Source: Gammaproteobacteria bacterium (lineage in GTDB: Bacteria > Pseudomonadota > Gammaproteobacteria > Eutrophobiales > Eutrophobiaceae). Taken from it: a stretch of DNA of 8,105 nucleotides. The notes beneath the pieces were generated by a model. The model did no database searches, was not told where the DNA came from, and saw nothing but the letters and a program-made list of their open reading frames with translations. Shown here one piece after another: positions 7,246 to 8,105 of the stretch. A program made the position numbers and the translations under genes. Position 1 is the stretch's first letter, and every line of letters starts with the position of its first letter. The stretch spans positions 1 through 8,105 of the forward strand of contig JAENIZ010000073.1 of assembly GCA_016844485.1 (NCBI GenBank), in the 5' to 3' direction.

Positions 7246-7533
7246 CTTGGCTGCCGGGACTGTTTTTATAAGGGATGGTAGTTTCTTGTCAGTACGATAT
7301 CAGGCACGGAACCAGGGATAGTATCATCCGCCCTTGGCCACCCGGCGGAGTTGCTGTTTTCTATCAGGTTGCGGGCCGGTTTGCCGTATCCCCGAAGCCA
7401 TGTGTCAATACGGCGCCCATTGTCAGCCCGAATAACAGCTTTGACAGGGGAGTGACCGGAAAAGATTGCCAGCCGGTAACCAGTGAAAAAAGAACACAAA
7501 TGTATATGTTTCCCCGGCTAGTGATAATGCGCG
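7246..7533. other. Intergenic region between the GAF gene and ccmA
   Basis: About 290 bases with no gene I recognise. It holds the candidate ccm promoter. Near the GAF stop there is a T6 run on the minus strand (about 7490-7485) preceded by only a weak five-pair stem with a bulge, too poor to call a terminator. AGCCGG (7519-7514) and CCGGCT (7477-7472) are an inverted pair about 36 bases apart. A reading frame on the minus strand from TTG 7537 to TGA 7364 (57 codons) looks membrane-protein-like but has no ribosome binding site or recognised relative. Another from TTG 7499 to 7266 overlaps the promoter and looks random. If the GAF gene lacks a terminator, its transcript could read into ccmA. 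Confidence 0.5.
7265..7292 (-). promoter_or_regulatory. Candidate sigma70-type promoter of the ccm operon
   Basis: On the minus strand, CTGACA (7292-7287, five of six matches to TTGACA) is followed after 16 bases by TATAAA (7270-7265, five of six matches to TATAAT). Transcription would begin near 7258, giving a leader of only about 13 bases before ccmA. This is the best match in the ccmA upstream region and is well placed. It is a consensus match only, and no operator for an iron, oxygen or redox regulator could be recognised next to it. Confidence 0.4.
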
Positions 7534-8105
7534 TCAAAATACAGATATAAGGATGATCAGAAAAGCAATAATGGCGATAGAAATAAAGGTAATCTTTTTC
7601 ATCGTGGTATATAAATTATCCAGGACGCCGGCGGTTTCCTGGTTGAAGAATATGTTTTCAATTGTTAATTGCAGATGATGCGCCATCTCTTCAAGCACGA
7701 TCCTGTCCTCGTTATTGAATGTAGTCCCATCTTTTTTATTCAGTATTTCGACTGCCCCCATGACCTTTTTCCGATCAAGTGACATGATGGGTATGCACAG
7801 GATGTTTCGCGTTTCGAATCCTGTATTTTGGTCTATTTCCCTATGAACGCCATTTTTTTCTTTAAGACCAGAAACAATTTTATATTGACCGGTTGATATC
7901 ACATTCCCCACCACGGAATCGGATTCTCCGGATACTTCGATATCACGCTCCTTTACTTCAGTGCCGCCTTTCAGCCAGATTGTCATGCTCTCCGGATCAT
8001 AAATAAAGATGCTGCATCGTTCAGCATTTAATACCTTGGGCATGATTTTTATATAAAAATCAAGAAGGGCTTTGTTTTCCGTGGCGTCAAAATCGGCATT
8101 AAGAT
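7534..8105 (-). CDS. GAF-domain protein with C-terminal membrane anchor (5' end outside window)
   Basis: The frame stays open to the edge of the window, so the ATG at 8043 is internal and the gene starts beyond 8105; 189 residues are visible. They form a GAF domain: LLDFYIKIMPKVLNAERCSI, IFIYDPESMTIWLKGG, SVVGNVISTGQYKIV, then TGFETRNILCIPIMS, KVMGAVEILNKKDG and FNNEDRIVLEEMAHHLQLTI. The TGF-TRNILC-P and EILNKKDG elements are those of cyclic-nucleotide-type GAF domains, though the ligand cannot be told from this. After a short linker, the protein ends in a hydrophobic helix (ITFISIAIIAFLIILISVF) at the very C-terminus, so it looks tail-anchored with the GAF domain in the cytoplasm. No output domain is visible; one could lie upstream. 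The gene is noticeably richer in A and T than the ccm genes. A role in cytochrome maturation is not indicated. Confidence 0.85.
   Translation of the reverse strand, partial: LNADFDATENKALLDFYIKIMPKVLNAERCSIFIYDPESMTIWLKGGTEVKERDIEVSGESDSVVGNVISTGQYKIVSGLKEKNGVHREIDQNTGFETRNILCIPIMSLDRKKVMGAVEILNKKDGTTFNNEDRIVLEEMAHHLQLTIENIFFNQETAGVLDNLYTTMKKITFISIAIIAFLIILISVF

Noticed and set aside
6619..7281. Plus-strand open frame of 220 codons opposite ccmA
   Set aside because: Fully antisense to an unmistakable ABC ATPase and without any family motif of its own.
7275..7550. Plus-strand open frame of 91 codons in the ccmA upstream region
   Set aside because: It crosses the end of the GAF gene and the candidate promoter, has no ribosome binding site and resembles no family.
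8041..8043. ATG 8043 as the start of the GAF protein
   Set aside because: The frame continues upstream to the window edge with convincing GAF-like residues (NKALLDFYIKI), so this Met is internal.
1..8105. A new defence, secretion or biosynthetic system
   Set aside because: Nearly the whole window is explained by a standard nine-gene ccm operon plus one GAF protein; no CRISPR array, tRNA, rRNA or unexplained gene cluster was seen.

Overview
The window carries a complete cytochrome c maturation (Ccm, System I) operon, all on the minus strand, in the order ccmA-ccmB-ccmC-ccmD-ccmE-ccmF-ccmG-ccmH-ccmI (about 7245 down to 192). Gene order, protein lengths and the CcmI architecture (two N-terminal membrane segments, TPR region, C-terminal beta-type domain) point to a gammaproteobacterium or close relative with aerobic or anaerobic respiration that uses c-type cytochromes. 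I cannot name the genus.

Layout, in the direction of transcription (high to low coordinates). 8105-7534: 3' part of a GAF-domain protein with a C-terminal membrane anchor; its 5' end lies outside the window. 7533-7246: intergenic region with a plausible sigma70-type promoter for the ccm operon at 7292-7265. 7245-6595: ccmA. 6594-6500: a gap holding a 36-bp palindromic dispersed-repeat-like element, the only real gap in an otherwise tightly packed operon. 6499-192: ccmB to ccmI with gaps of 2, 2, 7 and 12 bases or start/stop overlaps (ATGA at ccmD/ccmE and ccmE/ccmF, TGATG at ccmH/ccmI), which implies translational coupling. 191-1: AT-rich, no recognisable gene, a weak terminator candidate, and a GGGGTCAGAGT motif of a kind often seen at the edges of REP/RAYT-type or other mobile DNA.

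How the genes work together. CcmC, using its WWD motif and two histidines, loads heme onto the periplasmic chaperone CcmE (covalent attachment at His124 here). CcmD stabilises this complex, and the CcmAB ABC ATPase/permease releases holo-CcmE. CcmF, with CcmH and CcmI, accepts heme from CcmE and ligates it to apocytochrome c. CcmG and CcmH are thiol-redox proteins that keep the CXXCH cysteines reduced, and the CcmI TPR region holds the apocytochrome. All key residues I could check are present except the usual Q-loop glutamine of CcmA, which is Val96. The one gene whose 5' end does not look settled is ccmH.

I found no previously undescribed system. The points worth a second look are the repeat inside the operon, the ccmH start, the CcmA Q-loop, the tail-anchored GAF protein and a possible small membrane ORF just downstream of it.
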